A stretch of 5,863 nucleotides of DNA. Source: Actinomycetota bacterium. Lineage in GTDB: Bacteria; Actinomycetota; Acidimicrobiia; Acidimicrobiales; BP-101. The stretch covers positions 1 to 5,863 of the forward strand of contig JAUTXA010000128.1 in the NCBI GenBank assembly GCA_030838265.1, in the 5' to 3' direction. The position numbers were made by a program, and so were the translations under genes. Of the stretch, positions 5,007 to 5,863 are shown in pieces. The first letter of the stretch is position 1. Every line of letters begins with the position of its first letter. Under the pieces are notes generated by a model. The model did no database searches. It was not told where the DNA came from and was given only the letters and a program-made list of their open reading frames with translations.

Positions 5007-5638
5007 TGGAGCCCACGTACAACTACCTGGTCCCCACAGTCGTCGAGTCGAGTAACCGCGGTGAGCGGGCCTATGACCTCTACTCTCGGCTGCTCAAGGA
5101 GCACATCATCTTCTTGGGCACGCCCATCGACGACACGATCGCCAACCTGATCGTGGCCCAGATGCTGTTCCTCGAGTACGAGAACCCCGACAAGGACATC
5201 AGCATCTACATCAACTCACCCGGTGGCGACATCACAGCGCTCTTCGCCATCTACGACGCCATGAAGTTCGTCAAGAACGAGATCTCGACCTTCTGCTACG
5301 GACAGGCCGCCTCGGCCGCCGCCGTGTTGCTGGCCGGCGGGACGCGCGGCAAGCGCTTCGCCCTGCCTCACGCCCGCATCCTGATCCACCAGCCCTACGG
5401 CGGCGCCGCCGGGCAGGCCACCGACATCGAGCTCCAGGCCAAGGAGATCTTGCGCATGCGCGACCTCTTGAACGCCATGCTCTCCTTCGACACGGGCCAA
5501 GAGGCGTCTCGCATCGAGAAGGACACCGACCGCGATTTCATCATGAGCGCGGCCGAGGCCCTCGAGTACGGCATCATCGATGAAGTGATCACGACACGCG
5601 AGCTCTTGGCCGTGCCGGCAGCCGCCGGCGTGGCGTAG
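5003..5638 (+). CDS. clpP: ATP-dependent Clp protease proteolytic subunit
   Basis: This is the serine peptidase subunit that forms a barrel-shaped double heptamer and degrades proteins unfolded by ClpX or ClpC-type ATPases in the cytoplasm. The length (211 aa from GTG, 210 from ATG) is normal. The catalytic triad, numbered from GTG, is S104 in GQAASAAAVLL, H129 in ARILIHQPYGG and D178 in DTDRDFIM, with the 25- and 49-residue spacing of active ClpP. YINSPGG, part of the oxyanion-region strand, and GIIDEVI near the end are also intact. The start is GTG 5003 (GTGA overlap with the tig stop) or ATG 5006 (TGATG overlap); a start in MEPTYNYLVP fits the family equally well. Translation is probably coupled to tig. 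It is the only clpP before clpX here; GQAASAAAVLLAGG resembles mycobacterial ClpP2, while the HARILIHQPYGG region resembles ClpP1. Confidence 0.98.
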   Translation: MMEPTYNYLVPTVVESSNRGERAYDLYSRLLKEHIIFLGTPIDDTIANLIVAQMLFLEYENPDKDISIYINSPGGDITALFAIYDAMKFVKNEISTFCYGQAASAAAVLLAGGTRGKRFALPHARILIHQPYGGAAGQATDIELQAKEILRMRDLLNAMLSFDTGQEASRIEKDTDRDFIMSAAEALEYGIIDEVITTRELLAVPAAAGVA

Positions 5639-5660
5639 GCGAGATCGGGGGGAACCGAGC

Positions 5661-5863
5661 GTGGCCAAGTTCTCAGACACCGGCGGCGAGCTGGTCAAGT
5701 GCAGCTTCTGTGGCAAGTCCCAGAAGCAGGTGCGAAAGCTCATCGCCGGGCCAGGTGTGTACATCTGCGACGAGTGCATCGACCTGTGCAACGACATCAT
5801 CGAGGAGGAGCTGGCCGAGACCTCGGAGATGCGCTTCGAGGAGCTGCCCAAGCCTCGTGAGAT
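5661..5863 (+). CDS. clpX: ClpX, AAA+ unfoldase of ClpXP, N-terminal part (partial)
   Basis: The first 67 codons are present before the window ends. They hold the complete ClpX zinc-binding domain: KCSFCGKSQKQVRKLIAGPG followed by VYICDECIDLC, with C14, C17, C36 and C39 as the four zinc ligands. This domain dimerises and recruits substrates and adaptors. The acidic linker and the ELPKPRE that leads into the AAA+ domain follow; Walker motifs and the ClpP-docking loop lie outside. The start is GTG 5661, preceded by the G-rich site GGGGGGAA (5647-5654) at 6 nt. The 22-nt gap to clpP indicates the same operon. Confidence 0.97.
   Translation, partial: MAKFSDTGGELVKCSFCGKSQKQVRKLIAGPGVYICDECIDLCNDIIEEELAETSEMRFEELPKPRE

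Overview
The window comes from a high-GC bacterium, most likely an actinomycete in the broad sense (Actinomycetota). The evidence is strong third-position G/C in every real gene, an actinobacterial-looking trigger factor, and the order tRNA-Pro/tRNA-Gly – tig – clpP – clpX. Only one ClpP gene lies between tig and clpX, whereas mycobacteria and streptomycetes carry clpP1-clpP2 there, so a deep-branching class such as Acidimicrobiia is possible. That placement is inference.

Left part (1-2506, + strand): the last 64 codons of a FIST-domain sensory protein are followed after 4 nt by a 768-aa cyclic-di-GMP enzyme. The enzyme has a degenerate GAF-like module, a coiled-coil linker, a GAF domain, GGDEF and EAL. 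The GGDEF active site, the allosteric RxxD site and all eight EAL catalytic positions are present, so the protein could both make and degrade c-di-GMP. The pair looks like a translationally coupled ligand-sensing/c-di-GMP unit.

Middle part (2521-3623): a minus-strand tRNA pair (Pro-UGG, then Gly-UCC) converges on the c-di-GMP gene. Next come two small + strand ORFs (65 and 83 codons) joined by an ATGA overlap; the first has a strong AAGGAG site and the second a C2HC zinc-finger-like cysteine pattern. The second ORF runs into the 3' end of a convergent minus-strand gene for an 89-aa protein of unknown family. A 10-bp hairpin just past that gene's stop may be a terminator without a T-run. The 160-bp divergent gap upstream of tig holds -10-like hexamers at leaderless or near-leaderless spacing on both strands.

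Right part (3624-5863, + strand): a compact protein quality-control operon, tig (trigger factor), clpP (protease subunit) and clpX (unfoldase, cut by the window end). tig and clpP overlap at stop/start; clpP and clpX are 22 nt apart. Trigger factor handles nascent chains at the ribosome, while ClpX feeds substrates into the ClpP chamber. The trigger factor's FKBP-type domain lacks the usual active-site segment and is shortened.

Most of the window is conserved housekeeping. The less ordinary material is the FIST/c-di-GMP pair, the small-ORF cluster and the orphan 89-aa gene between the tRNAs and tig. I found no CRISPR array, insertion sequence or phage gene.
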